This document shows positions 1 through 9,434 of a stretch of DNA of 64,000 bases, in pieces. The number at the start of each line of letters is the position of its first letter. Position 1 is the stretch's first letter. The stretch is from Diadophis punctatus similis (lineage: Eukaryota; Chordata; Lepidosauria; Squamata; Dipsadidae). The position numbers and the translations under genes are program-made. The stretch is taken from NCBI GenBank assembly GCA_023053685.1, contig JALIGW010000010.1:8408596-8472595 (forward strand). Direction: 5' to 3'. Under the pieces are notes generated by a model that was not told the origin of the DNA, did no database searches, and was given only the letters and a program-made list of their open reading frames with translations.

Positions 1-762
1 TACTAATTGAGTATTAAACGTCCATCTTCTATTGCCTTGTTTTATATTTTTCCATACTATCTTAATGGGATTATGATCAGCCCAGATATTTGTAGTAATT
101 TCTATTGTTTCTATGTTTTTGTACAATTCACATGATAACCATGCCATATCTATTCTTGTGTAAGATTTATGTTGATGGGAGTAAAAAGTAAACTGTTTGT
201 CCTTTAGATGTTGTATTCTCCAAAGATCTATAAGGTTTAGTTCTTCTACCATATCAAAGAAAGTTTTTGGTAATGTGGTTTTTTTAAAAGTATTTCTCCC
301 CCCCCCTCTATAATCATCTTTCACATCAATTATCCCATTGAAATCACCTATTATACACACTTTTTTATATCCTGTCTGCAGTATTTTCCCATGCAGTTTC
401 TTATAAAAATCTTTTTGTTCCTTGTTTGGGGCATAAATGTTTACTAACAATATTATTGTATTCCCTATCTTAATTTCTAACATTAATATTCTTCCTTTGG
501 GATCATTATATAATTCTTTACTTTTAATTTCCTTCTTTATATATATTGCCACTCCACTTTTCTTTTTGTCTGTTAAAGATGCATACATTTGACCTAATTT
601 TGGATATTCTAAATACTGCTTTTCTGTCCTTTTAATATGGGTTTCTTGTAAACAAATGATATCTATTTTTTGTTTAGCTAATTTTGTTAGTATCCTTCTC
701 CTTTTAATTACACTATTTAATCCTTGTACATTTATTGATATCAATTGTATTCCATTTTGCAT
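1..762 (-). CDS. L1 ORF2 N-terminus: apurinic-type endonuclease domain (partial)
   Basis: ORF2p nicks target DNA and primes reverse transcription there. Reading down from the ATG at 762-760 the frame stays open for 254 codons to the window edge, through a 9-base G run at 306-298 that could easily have shifted. Endonuclease motifs occur in the usual order: N in SINVQGLNS near residue 10, QETH near 45, VNIYAPN near 115, GDFNG near 145, RIDM near 205 and a WADHNP-type SDH motif near 232. It is distinct from copies 2 and 3, which read GDWNG and VIGVYAPN. Whether the RT domain beyond the edge is intact cannot be seen. Confidence 0.85.
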   Translation of the reverse strand, partial: MQNGIQLISINVQGLNSVIKRRRILTKLAKQKIDIICLQETHIKRTEKQYLEYPKLGQMYASLTDKKKSGVAIYIKKEIKSKELYNDPKGRILMLEIKIGNTIILLVNIYAPNKEQKDFYKKLHGKILQTGYKKVCIIGDFNGIIDVKDDYRGGGRNTFKKTTLPKTFFDMVEELNLIDLWRIQHLKDKQFTFYSHQHKSYTRIDMAWLSCELYKNIETIEITTNIWADHNPIKIVWKNIKQGNRRWTFNTQLV

Positions 763-895
763 CTTCCTATTCTCCTACCGAGGTCTAGTTTTAATTTGGT
801 TTAGTAGCCTTCTGTGCTCTAGTTCTAGCCTCTCTTTGTTTAGGTGGGTCTTCGGTTTCCTTGGTTTTATTCTCTTTTCCTTCTTCTTCCAATTC

Positions 896-1891
896 CTATC
901 TTTCTCCTTGAGTTTCTAATTCCAATCTCTCGTTTGCTTGTGATTCCTCTTCCACTGCTCCTATCTGTTCAAATAACTCCAATGCTCTTTCCATATTATC
1001 CACTTTAATTTTTTTCTTTTCCCATGAAATAATCATCCCTTCAGGGATTATCCATCTGAAGGGTATATTTTTTTGTTTAACTCATTAGCTAAAAATCTAT
1101 ACTCTTTCCTTAACTCTTTTACCCGTCTTGGAATCTGTTTCAATACTATTACTTCTTTTCCTTTATAATCAATAGTCTCCTCTCTTGTTGCTAGGTAGAT
1201 TAAATCTCTGATTTTTTTCCTAGCAAATCGGATATGTATTTCCCTTGGGAGATGGTGGCGCTTCACATAGTTGGTCTGTACGAGGTATATTTCATCTATT
1301 TCGTTAATTGCCTCCCTTATATCTCTCTGAATTATTTCTGCCACCATTCCACCCATTATTTCTCCCAAATCTTCGTCCTTCGTCTCAATCACATTTTGGA
1401 AATGTAAATAGAAAGAGGAGCGGTCTATTTCAAGATTTATAATTGAATCCTCCAGCTCCTTTCTTGTTGTCATAACCTTTTGGTCTAAGTTTTCAACTTT
1501 TTTTTCTGTCTTTTCAGTCTTAGTTTCTATCAATTTAATTTGTTCTGTATTTTTTTATCTCCCCCTATATCAAGTCTATTTTATCATCCAGTTTTTGAAT
1601 GTTTAAATTTAGCTCTTTGTGATTTTGACACATTGTCTCTTGGAGTTTCAACATAGTTTCTTGCACTATATTTAGTGTTGTGTTCATTGATTGGATAAGG
1701 GGAACATTACTAATTTTTTCTGTAGTTAACATTTCATCAATAGAATGTTGACTGGAGGTAGGTGTAGATACCGATGGATTAGAGGTTGCCTTTTCCCCAG
1801 ATTTTAAAGTTGTAGTTGTCAGAGTTGACATTTCATTGATTATTTTGTTCTGTTCTCCTAATATCTTAAATATTCTCCCCCAGATTACCAT
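896..1891 (-). pseudogene. L1 ORF1 (RNA-binding chaperone), broken
   Basis: ORF1p forms coiled-coil trimers that coat L1 RNA. 1891-1565 encodes the N-terminal Ser/Thr-rich part and a Leu/Ile heptad region. 1533-1048 encodes the rest of the coiled coil and the RRM-like centre, with a TNYVKRHHLPREIHIRF core, and the start of the C-terminal domain. Lesions: a TAG at about 1565-1567 followed by a frame change at an A7 run, and a one-base frameshift in another A7 run near 1065-1071, after which FRWIIPEG and the tail continue in a second frame to TAG at 896-898. If that TAG is itself a nonsense change, the next stop is TAA at 791-793, leaving 28 bases before the ORF2 ATG. Both frameshifts sit in homopolymers, so assembly error is possible. 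Confidence 0.8.
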
Positions 1892-2110
1892 TCACAAATA
1901 TTTATACATTTGACTGTCTTTCCTTATTGTCAGATCTACTACTTTTAATCATAGTTATTCTTAATATCTTTACTAGATTTCGTTCTTCAATCTACCAATC
2001 TCAATTATACAATTACAATAATATATGCTAACACAATGTCCTATTAATTTCTACAGTAATAATATTATAACAATATACAGTATATCTAAATATGTTAATA
2101 TTTTACTGTC

Positions 2111-2874
2111 ACCTTTCAGTCTGGAATTCACCTGACACAACCTAGTAACCCATTTGAAAATATAACTAGACTGAGTGGGTTATGGACGGATGTAGTAACT
2201 CTTAATTGGCATGCTCCAGATACCTTATATTGGATATGTGGAAAGTTTGCCTATGTGCCATTGCCTAGCCGATGGTATGAAACATTTGTATTAGGAACTA
2301 TGAAACCTAGTTTTTTCTACTGCCCATGCAACCAGGTGAAAGACTGGGTGTACCTGTTTATGAGGAAGTAGGCCACAGAAAGAGGACTGGCCTCTAGACA
2401 GAATAATTCAGGTATATGCACCAGCCATCTGGACAGATGCTGGTATGTATGGTTATAGAACTCCCATTTATATGCTGATTAGAATTATAAGGTTATAGGC
2501 AGTGCTTGAAATCATAACTAAGAAAACCTCTATTGCTTTAAATTTAATAGCTAAACAGCATACTCTGTTTAAAACAGCAATATCTCAGAATACGTTTGCT
2601 TTACACTATTTGTTAGCAAAAGTAGTAGGTGTGTGTGGAAAATTTAATCTCACAAATTTTGTTTGCAAAATGGATGGCCAGGGAAAAGCTTTACAGGCGA
2701 TAACTACTAAAGTGGGAAAGGTTGCAAACGTCCCACTACACACTTGGACCAGTTGACTTCAACTGGTTTGGCAGTATCTTCTCTGACTGGTCAAGGATTG
2801 GATTTCCATTGTTAACCTTTGGAGCTCTCCTTCTCCCCCCCTGTTTCATCCCTTTAATCCAACGCACAGTGTGA
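2111..2874 (+). pseudogene. env: Endogenous retrovirus env relic (SU C-terminus and TM)
   Basis: The envelope polyprotein of a retrovirus mediates attachment (SU) and membrane fusion (TM). Here only the C-terminal part is visible and it is broken. SU-like coding lies at 2147-2371 (a W-I-C-G motif and a following P-S-F-F block). A further block contains YRTPIYML, after which the longest open stretch (2502-2756) covers the TM ectodomain with the diagnostic VCGKFNLTN segment. A hydrophobic anchor and short basic tail follow at 2758-2874. Breaks seen: a frame change at the T run near 2315, TAG near 2396, TAG at 2496-2498, and a frame change just after 2756. Gamma-like organisation is inferred from the GVCGKFNLTN-type region. 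Gag and pol are not in the window. Confidence 0.8.
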
Positions 2875-5040
2875 ATGAATGAATTTATTTATTGATTAGC
2901 CCTTGCGCCATATCAAAATGCAGAGTTCCAAAAACAGATCATTACAAAAGTTTTGTAAAACAATTTAAATGAAATTGGAATAACGCACGATTTAAAATAA
3001 AATTAGAATAAAATACGATCTAAAATGAGATCAGAATAAAATACAATCATTTGAGATGAAAATTAAATATGATTAAAATTATATTATAATGTCACCCCTG
3101 CATCTACCCAATCAGTCTTAAAACTACTATTAAAATTACATTATTAAATCAAATGGTCTTTCCTACAATCTACCACATTCTGCTGCACCAACTTTGTCCT
3201 TTTTTCCATCAACTTTACCGCAAATTTGGCAATCCATTTCACCAACTGCAAGTTAGAACCTAACAGACAATATTGCAAGAAGTGCTCTTTAGACTTAGGG
3301 GTGCTGGTATAAAAGATCCTGCCCAGCTGATGTTCCCTCAAATCTGAGTATAGGGGGCAATCAAACATTACATGGGACATTGTTTCAACTCCCCGCATCC
3401 CACATAAACATACACTTTCTCTTACAGGGATACCCTTATACCTACCCCAAAGCATATTTGTTTGAAGTTGGTCTAATCTCAATTTGGTAAAAAATCTCCT
3501 TATGTCGGGAAATAAAGGCACAGTTAAATATTTTTCTATTTTAAAATTTTGTTTATTGGCTGATAACCAGGGGCAAACTTTTACTGCTGTCACCTGTGCA
3601 ATATCCAATTGGGCACTTATGTCCTTAAATCTCTGTGCAATCCAATTTTGGAACTGCCTATGATCGTACTGCTGCCAATTTAAAGGCGTACCAGAGCTAG
3701 ATACCTGCTTCAGAACTCTTGATAACCAGTTATTTTTATTACTTGAGATAATCTGCTCCATTAGAGCTAATTTTGGTAGCCTCCCTTCCTCCATCTCGAT
3801 TATTCTTAACCAATAATAAACGGTCTTCAACAAGGCCCTAGTGCCAATCGCATGGACTCCCGTTTCTGCCCTTACTACACATGCTGGGGTTCCAGGGGAC
3901 ACTGCCAAAACTCTCCTCAGGAACTTATTTTGAGGCGTTTCCAGCCCAGGCAACTTAACCGACCCCCATATTTCTGCCCCATAGGTAATTACTGGTTCAA
4001 ATTTCGCCTGGAGGACCTTTAGCACTGGGATCAATGAAGATGGAGTTTTCTCTAAAATAAGTTTGTTTAATTGAGCCATCAGAGCCATGGCCTTCTGAGC
4101 TCCGGCTTTTACCTGCTTATTCCATTTGCCATTTGTCTGAAATGCTAGCCCTAAATAGGTAAATGACTGAACTTGTTCTATTCTTCTGTCATTTAAAACC
4201 CATCTCCTCATATTTTGTTGCCTGCTAAATATAATTACCTTTGATTTCTCTACATTAATTGTCAGGCAATTTTTTATACAATATGCTGCCAACCTCCCGA
4301 GTGACCTTCGTAGCCCCACCTGTGAGGCCAACAGCAAAATTATATCATCAGCATATAACAAGCAATTTACCTGTCTTGTTCCTATACTAGGCCCATGGAG
4401 TGATATATCTTCCAAACATTTTGGAAGGTCATTTAAATATAAGTTGAAAAGTGTTGGGGCTAAGATGCAACCTTGTCTGACGCCCTTCTTTATTGGGATT
4501 GCATTTGTTACCGATCCTGTCCTATTCACTCGAACTCTTACCTGGGTTTCCGTATATAACAATCTAATTAGATATAACAATTTCTTTTCAATTCCATGGC
4601 CTCTAATTTACCCCATAAAATTTGTCTATCAATTGTGTCAAAAGCTGCCTTCAAGTCTATGAATGCCACATACAGTGGTTTTTTCCAAAACTTAAACTTT
4701 GTTATTAGATGGTCCAACACAAAACAATTATCCATAGTAGATCTTCAGCTCCTGAAACCTGACTGTTCTTCAGCTAGAATGTTATTTCTCATTATCCAGT
4801 CCTCTAATTTATGAAGCAAATGCTTAGCATAAATTTTTGCTGAAATATCAATTAGACTAATTAATTGGAAATTATCTGGGTTATCTCTAGAGCCTTTTTT
4901 ATGTAAGGGAATAATTATTGATGAACGCCAACTGCCAGGAATTTGTCCTGTTCTATTAATAAAAGTAAAGAGACCCACCAGGACAGGTGCCCACCAGGCT
5001 ATGTGTCTTCTACCCCTCCCTATAAACCGGCAAATATCAT
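2875..5040 (-). mobile_element. 5'-truncated I/Vingi-like LINE inside the retrovirus
   Basis: A non-LTR element on the minus strand. The AT-rich stretch 2875-3143, with GAATGAATGAAT at its start, serves as 3' UTR and tail. The ORF2-like gene follows, and the element is truncated near 5040 within the RT domain. It separates env (ending 2874) from what looks like the polypurine tract and 3' LTR of the same provirus (5111 onward), so it postdates the provirus. No clear target-site duplication was found. The clade is a guess from RT wording and the C-terminal Cys/His motif; Jockey or another I-group lineage is possible. Confidence 0.65.
3144..5035 (-). pseudogene. LINE reverse transcriptase with C-terminal Cys/His motif, broken
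   Basis: Encodes target-primed reverse transcriptase. 4978-4745 carries RT block 1-2 (an IIPLHKKGS segment and a degenerate NFQLISLID) and ends with a TGA after EEQSGFRS. The same frame continues past that stop with DLKAAFDTID (motif A) to about 4575, where the frame changes. 4580-3144 is then open for 478 codons: VRQGCILAPTLFNLY, catalytic YADD, thumb, and a zf-RVT-like CLCG...H...C cluster about 95 residues from the end. The N-terminal endonuclease is absent through 5' truncation. Two lesions in about 1.9 kb suggest moderate age. Confidence 0.75.
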
Positions 5041-5110
5041 GGTCCTCCAGACTGTCCCCATTAAATATACGCCCCTAGTCCACCATTGACAGGATGCATC
5101 CTGTCCTAAA

Positions 5111-5124
5111 AGAAAAGGGAGGAA
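5111..5124 (+). promoter_or_regulatory. Retroviral polypurine tract
   Basis: AGAAAAGGGAGGAA, a purine-only run lying directly before a TG that begins an LTR-like sequence. In retroviruses this tract primes plus-strand DNA synthesis. Its position downstream of the env relic, with only the nested LINE and about 70 bases between, supports assigning it to the same provirus. Confidence 0.65.
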
Positions 5125-5570
5125 TGTAGGGAATAATAATAGTAGAATAGGTAGAATTATTGGGACATAATAATAACTTGCTGTTTTGCTTCTGTAAGAA
5201 TTGCTTTGCTAATAATTGGAATTGCCTCTGCCATTTGTTTCTACCAGTGATCTCACCTCTGTATTATCTTGTTTTTTTGTATAACTCCGTGCCTGGTGGA
5301 TATCTCAAGAAGTGGGGTTGCTAAGCACCCAGCCCTCTGTTGCTAAGCACTCAACCCCCCTGTTCCTTGCTGCACTGCCAAAATAAGGCATGGGCCAGGG
5401 GGCTGTCTCTGAAGGTATAAAAGGACGCCATACCTTCCCCAAGGTGTGGCTATTCCTTACATGTCCTACAAATAATAGAGCCCTTTTCCAGCAGTGACCT
5501 CTCATCTCTTGATTGGCAAACATTATTCTCTGACTGCAATACTGCTGAAGACTACTACAATATCTTCTTG
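5125..5570 (+). mobile_element. 3' LTR of the env-bearing endogenous retrovirus
   Basis: Starts TGTAGGG directly after the polypurine tract. It contains a TATAAAA box at 5416-5422 with a GC-richer stretch downstream and an AATAAT element near 5472 that may act as poly(A) signal. The right end is uncertain because the next LINE begins near 5575 and no unambiguous CA terminus with a target duplication was found. No matching 5' LTR is in the window. Confidence 0.55.
5416..5422 (+). promoter_or_regulatory. TATA box of the retroviral LTR
   Basis: TATAAAA in the context GAAGGTATAAAAGGACGCC, about 290 bases into the LTR, the usual place for the U3 promoter. Activity today is unknown. Confidence 0.55.
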
Positions 5571-5599
5571 CTTGAAATGCAAAGAGTCATTAAATTATA

Positions 5600-6698
5600 T
5601 GTACCACTAATTATCACCAAAACCAAGAAAAACAAATTACCCATATAAATAAGGAAGCTCCAATCCAAAAAAAGATCCCTTTGGCGGAAGAACAAAACTG
5701 GCTATGTTGCTAACTTTAAAAGCCGCTACAAAACTCTATGCCACAAATTAAAGACCGAATGTACCAATTATCACATCAATCAAGAAGAAAACCTTCTGCG
5801 CACAAAATCCATCCGCGCCTTCTACAACTTTGTAAAAAACAAACTCAAAGACTCGAGATCCATCCCACCCCTCAAAGGACCTAATGGTAAAGAATATAAT
5901 GATGAAGCTGTTAAAGCCAACCTCTTTAACACATTCTTCATCTCCGTCTTTGTAAACAGCAATGGCTCATGCCCAATATTTCCTAATCGCACATCAAACA
6001 ATAGCAACGATCTAACACAAATCTATTTTACAGAAGATAATGTTAGAAAAGCATTACGCAACCTAAAACCATCTCTATCAATTGGACCTGAGGGTCTATG
6101 TGCATATTTCTTAAAAAAGCTCTCCACAACCATTGCTGAACCTCTAAGCATAATTTTTGAAAAATCCTTCAGGACTAGCCTCTTACCCAACTTATGGTCA
6201 CTAGCTGCAGTCATCCCTATCTTCAAAAAAGGAGATCCAAGTAACGTTGAAAATTACAGACCAATCTCTTTATATTGCGTCACCTGCAAAGTCATGGAAT
6301 CAATCATAAATCAATCCATCACCCTTCACCTAGAAACTAACAACCTACTCTGTAACAAAAAATTTGGTTTCAGAAAAAAATTATCCTGTAACCTGCAACT
6401 CCTACACTGCAAAAACATATGGACTTCACAACTCGATCAAGTAAAGCAATTTACATAGACTTTTGCAAAGCTTTGATTCAGTAGTACACGACAAACTACT
6501 TCAGAAACTAAAATCTTATGGCATCTCTGGTCCCCTTCATGATTGGATAACTGCGTTCTTATCAAACAGACAAAAATGGTTAAAATAGGGAGTGCCCTAT
6601 CAAATCCTGCACCTGTCAACAGTGGTGTCCCTCAAGGCAGCATTCTAGGACCAACACTATTCATTCGTTACATAAACAACCTTTGTGATCATATTATA
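5600..6698 (+). pseudogene. LINE reverse transcriptase, N-terminal half, broken
   Basis: The part before and through the first RT blocks. Readable stretches in changing frames include an IRAFYNFVKNKL linker, LWSLAAVIPIFKKGDP, a degenerate NYRPISL block, an FCKAFDSVV-type motif A and SGVPQGSILGPTLF. Stops and frame changes occur around 5740, 6430-6470 and 6585. It encoded the polymerase for target-primed reverse transcription; the gene is dead in this copy. The last codons before the insert read in frame into the foreign LINE. Confidence 0.7.
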
Positions 6699-8270
6699 TG
6701 GGATAGGTTTGAACCGGTGACTCCTGAGGATGTGGACAAGGCCATAGGAGCTATGAGTTCCGCCACTTGTTTATTGGACCCGTGTCCTTCCTGGTTGGTT
6801 TCGGCCACCAGGGAGGTTTCATGCGGCTGGCTCCAGGCATTGGTCAACGCTTCTTTGAGAGAGGGGTCCGTCCCGCAGCCCTTAAAAGCTGCGGTGGTGA
6901 GACCCCTCCTCAAGAAGCCTTCCCTGGACCCGGCGGATTTAAAGAACTTCCGTCCAGTCTCCAACCTTCCCTTCGCGGGGAAGGTTGTTGAGAAAGTGGT
7001 GGCACTCCAGCTCCTACGACTGTTGGATGTCACTGATTGTCTGGATCCCTTTCAATCTGGTTTCAGGCGCGGTTACAGTACGGAAACAGCTTTGGTCACC
7101 CTGATGGATGATCTCTGGCGAGCCCGGGATAGGGGTCATTCCTCTATCCTGGTGCTACTTGACCTCTCAGCAGCCTTCGATACCATTGACCATGGTATCC
7201 TTCTGCGTCGTCTCGGAGAGGTGGGGGTGGGCGGCACTGTTTTACAGTGGTTCTCCTCCTTCCTCTCTGACAGGACGCAGTCGGTGTTGACAGGGGGGCA
7301 GAGGTCGAGCCCTAGGCCCCTACTATGTGGGGTGCCGCAGGGCTCGGTCCTCTTGCCCATCCTGTTTAATATCTACATGAAGCCGCTGGGTGAGATCATC
7401 CGACGACATGGGGTGAGGTATCAGCAATATGCTGATGATACCCAGTTGTACATCTCCACCCCGTCTCAGTTCGAGGAAGCCGTAGACGTAATGGGCCGCT
7501 GCCTGGCCGATGTTAGGGTCTGGATGGGGAAGAACCGGCTAAAGCTTAACCCTGACAAGACTGAGTGGCTGTGGATACTACCTCCTAAGGACTCGACCAA
7601 TTGTCCCTCCTTGGTTCTCGGGGGGGAGAAATTAGCCCCCTCAGAACAGGTCCGCAATTTGGGTGTCCTCCTAGACCCAGAGCTAAAATTGGAACAACAT
7701 CTTTCAGCTGTGGCTAGGGGGACCTTTGCACAAGTACGTCTTGTGCACCAATTGCGACCCTACTTGGAGAAGGAGGCACTTCTTACAGTCACTCATGCCC
7801 TTATCACCTCACGGCTGGATTACTGTAATGCGCTCTACATGGGGCTACCCTTGAAGAGTGTCCGGCGACTACAATTGGTGCAAAATGCAGCTGCGCGAGC
7901 TGTGGTGGGTGTACCTAGATGCACCCACGTAACACCTATTCTCCGCCAGCTGCATTGGTTACCCATTAGTCTCCGGATCCAATTTAAGGTGTTGGTCGTT
8001 ACCTTTAAAGCCCTACATGGCTCAGGGCCAGGTTATCTTCGGGACCGCATCCTGCCGCATACCTCCCTACGACCGGTTAGAGCCCACAGAGTCGGCCTCC
8101 TCCAGGTCCCGTCGACCAAACAATGTCGGCTGGCGGGACCAAGGGGGAGGGCCTTCTCTGTGGGAGCTCCCTCCCTGTGGAACCAACTCCCTCCAGAGAT
8201 CAGGACCATCCCCACCCTGCTGGCCTTCCGGAAAGCGATAAAAACCTGGCTCTTCCGGCAGGCGGAGTAA
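6699..8270 (+). CDS. L2/CR1-group LINE ORF2, RT and C-terminal domain (5'-truncated)
   Basis: Open for about 523 codons. RT motifs: VVRPLLKKPSLDP, NFRPVSNLPF, a motif A LSAAFDTIDH, GVPQGSVL, catalytic QYADDTQL, then thumb and the family C-terminal domain (PETRTIPTLLAFRK-like, here PEIRTIPTLLAFRK) ending at TAA 8268-8270. The endonuclease domain is missing by truncation, so the copy cannot retrotranspose on its own. The reading frame also continues upstream without a stop to 6543 through the host LINE RT and the duplicated octamer, giving a chimeric 575-codon frame; the true element start is 6699. Confidence 0.85.
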   Translation, partial: WDRFEPVTPEDVDKAIGAMSSATCLLDPCPSWLVSATREVSCGWLQALVNASLREGSVPQPLKAAVVRPLLKKPSLDPADLKNFRPVSNLPFAGKVVEKVVALQLLRLLDVTDCLDPFQSGFRRGYSTETALVTLMDDLWRARDRGHSSILVLLDLSAAFDTIDHGILLRRLGEVGVGGTVLQWFSSFLSDRTQSVLTGGQRSSPRPLLCGVPQGSVLLPILFNIYMKPLGEIIRRHGVRYQQYADDTQLYISTPSQFEEAVDVMGRCLADVRVWMGKNRLKLNPDKTEWLWILPPKDSTNCPSLVLGGEKLAPSEQVRNLGVLLDPELKLEQHLSAVARGTFAQVRLVHQLRPYLEKEALLTVTHALITSRLDYCNALYMGLPLKSVRRLQLVQNAAARAVVGVPRCTHVTPILRQLHWLPISLRIQFKVLVVTFKALHGSGPGYLRDRILPHTSLRPVRAHRVGLLQVPSTKQCRLAGPRGRAFSVGAPSLWNQLPPEIRTIPTLLAFRKAIKTWLFRQAE

Positions 8271-8444
8271 ATGAGATACTCTTTTAACTTTTGTAATTTC
8301 TGTATTTTTAATTATTGCATTTGTACGGTTTTTATATTTTAATGATAGTCTTTATTTTGTAATGGATCGAATATGTTGTGAGCCGCCCTGAGTCCCTAGG
8401 GATTGGGCGGCATAGAAATCCAGCAAAATAAATAAATAAATAAA
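6699..8444 (+). mobile_element. 5'-truncated L2/CR1-group LINE nested in the CR1-like LINE
   Basis: Flanked by a perfect 8-bp duplication, ATATTATA at 6691-6698 and 8445-8452. It starts within the linker before RT, contains one long ORF, and ends in a 3' UTR with the GAGCCGCCCTGAGTCC and GGGCGGCATAGAAATCC motifs and an AAATAAATAAATAAA tail (8427-8444). The same tail recurs at 30.2, 32.3, 53.1 and 54.3 kb, so this is an abundant family here. The absence of stops in the ORF argues for a fairly recent insertion. Confidence 0.88.
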
Positions 8445-8452
8445 ATATTATA

Positions 8453-9289
8453 AGCAACTGCATTCTCTTTGCTGACAATGTTAAACTATTCAACACCACC
8501 GACAATACTTCTACCCTTCAAAAAGACCTTGACCATGTATCACAATGGTCTGATAACTGGCAACTTCAAATCTCAACCAACAAATGCTCTGTCTTACACA
8601 TTGGCAAAAAGAATCCGAACACAAAATACAAACTTGGAGGGCATGATCTTGTAGACGACCCTCACTCTGTTAAGGACCTTGGAGTACTCATATCTAACGA
8701 CCTAAGTGCCAGAGCCCATTGTAGCAACATTGCCAAAAATGTTGTTAACCGAAGAGTTGTTAACCGAATCTTGCGTAGCTTCTTCTCTGGCAATATTACA
8801 CTGCTAACCAGAGCATTCAAAACATTTGCCAGACCAATCCTTGAATACAGCTCACCTGTCTGGAACCCACAATGCATATCGGACATTAATACAATTGAGA
8901 GAGTCCAGAAATATTTCACAAGAAGAGTCCTCCACTCCACTGCTCGCAACGGAATACCTTATTCCACCAGACTTGAAATTTTGGGCTTAGATAATTTAGA
9001 GCTACGTCACCTTCGATCTGATCTAAATGTAGTTCATAAAATCATCTGCCACAATGTCCTACCTGCCAATGAATACTTCAGCTTCAACTGCAACAACACA
9101 CGAGCACACAATAGATTCAAACTGAATGTAAACCGCTCGAAACTCGATTGCAGAAAATACGACTTCAGCAACAGAGTAATCAATGCCTGGAATGCACTAC
9201 CTGACTCTGTGGTTTTTCCCCCAAACCCCAAAAACTTTAACCTTAGACTGTCTACAGTCGACCTCACCCCATTCCTAAGAGGTTTGTAA
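8453..9289 (+). pseudogene. LINE reverse transcriptase, C-terminal half, after the nested insert
   Basis: Open from 8453 to the TAA at 9287-9289 (about 278 codons). It begins with RT motif C, which reads FADN here rather than FADD, so the second catalytic aspartate is an asparagine. It continues through KDLGVLISNDL, RPILEYSSPVWNP and the C-terminal RVQKYFTRRV region to a typical end (RVINAWNALPDSVV). Being 5' truncated and split, it is non-functional. The long stop-free frame contrasts with the broken first half. Confidence 0.75.
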
Positions 9290-9434
9290 GGGGCGTGCAT
9301 AAGCGCACGATCGTGCCTACTGTCCCTGTCCTACTGTCCTATTGTCCAAATTTACCTATACCTACTGTGCTTTTGTTTATGTTTATACCATACCTGTTAT
9401 CTTGTATACGTTTTGACAAATAAAATAAATAAAT

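Larger units (their letters stand above)
1..2105 (-). mobile_element. L1 LINE copy 1, 3' part beyond the left edge
   Basis: A non-LTR retrotransposon of the L1 type read on the minus strand, so its 5' end lies near 2105 and its 3' part is outside the window. Order in the sense direction: about 210 bases of 5' leader (1892-2105, AT-rich, no ORF), a broken ORF1 (1891-896), a short spacer, then ORF2 from its ATG at 762. The 5' boundary is inferred from where retroviral env-like coding begins and may be off by some tens of bases. The abutting env relic suggests the L1 inserted into the retrovirus, but the other junction is not visible. Confidence 0.85.
5575..9434 (+). mobile_element. CR1/Jockey-like LINE (+), split by a later LINE
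   Basis: A non-LTR retrotransposon in two pieces, 5575-6698 and 8445-9434, ending in an A/T-rich tail (AAATAAAATAAATAAATTTT). The pieces join in frame if the insert 6699-8444 and one copy of the octamer ATATTATA are removed, the classic sign of a nested insertion. The 5' end is truncated within the region before RT. Clade assignment below the CR1/Jockey group is uncertain. Confidence 0.8.

Noticed and set aside
6543..8270. A single 575-codon gene
   Set aside because: It spans the junction of a nested insertion. The first 52 codons belong to another LINE, and the ATATTATA duplication marks the boundary.
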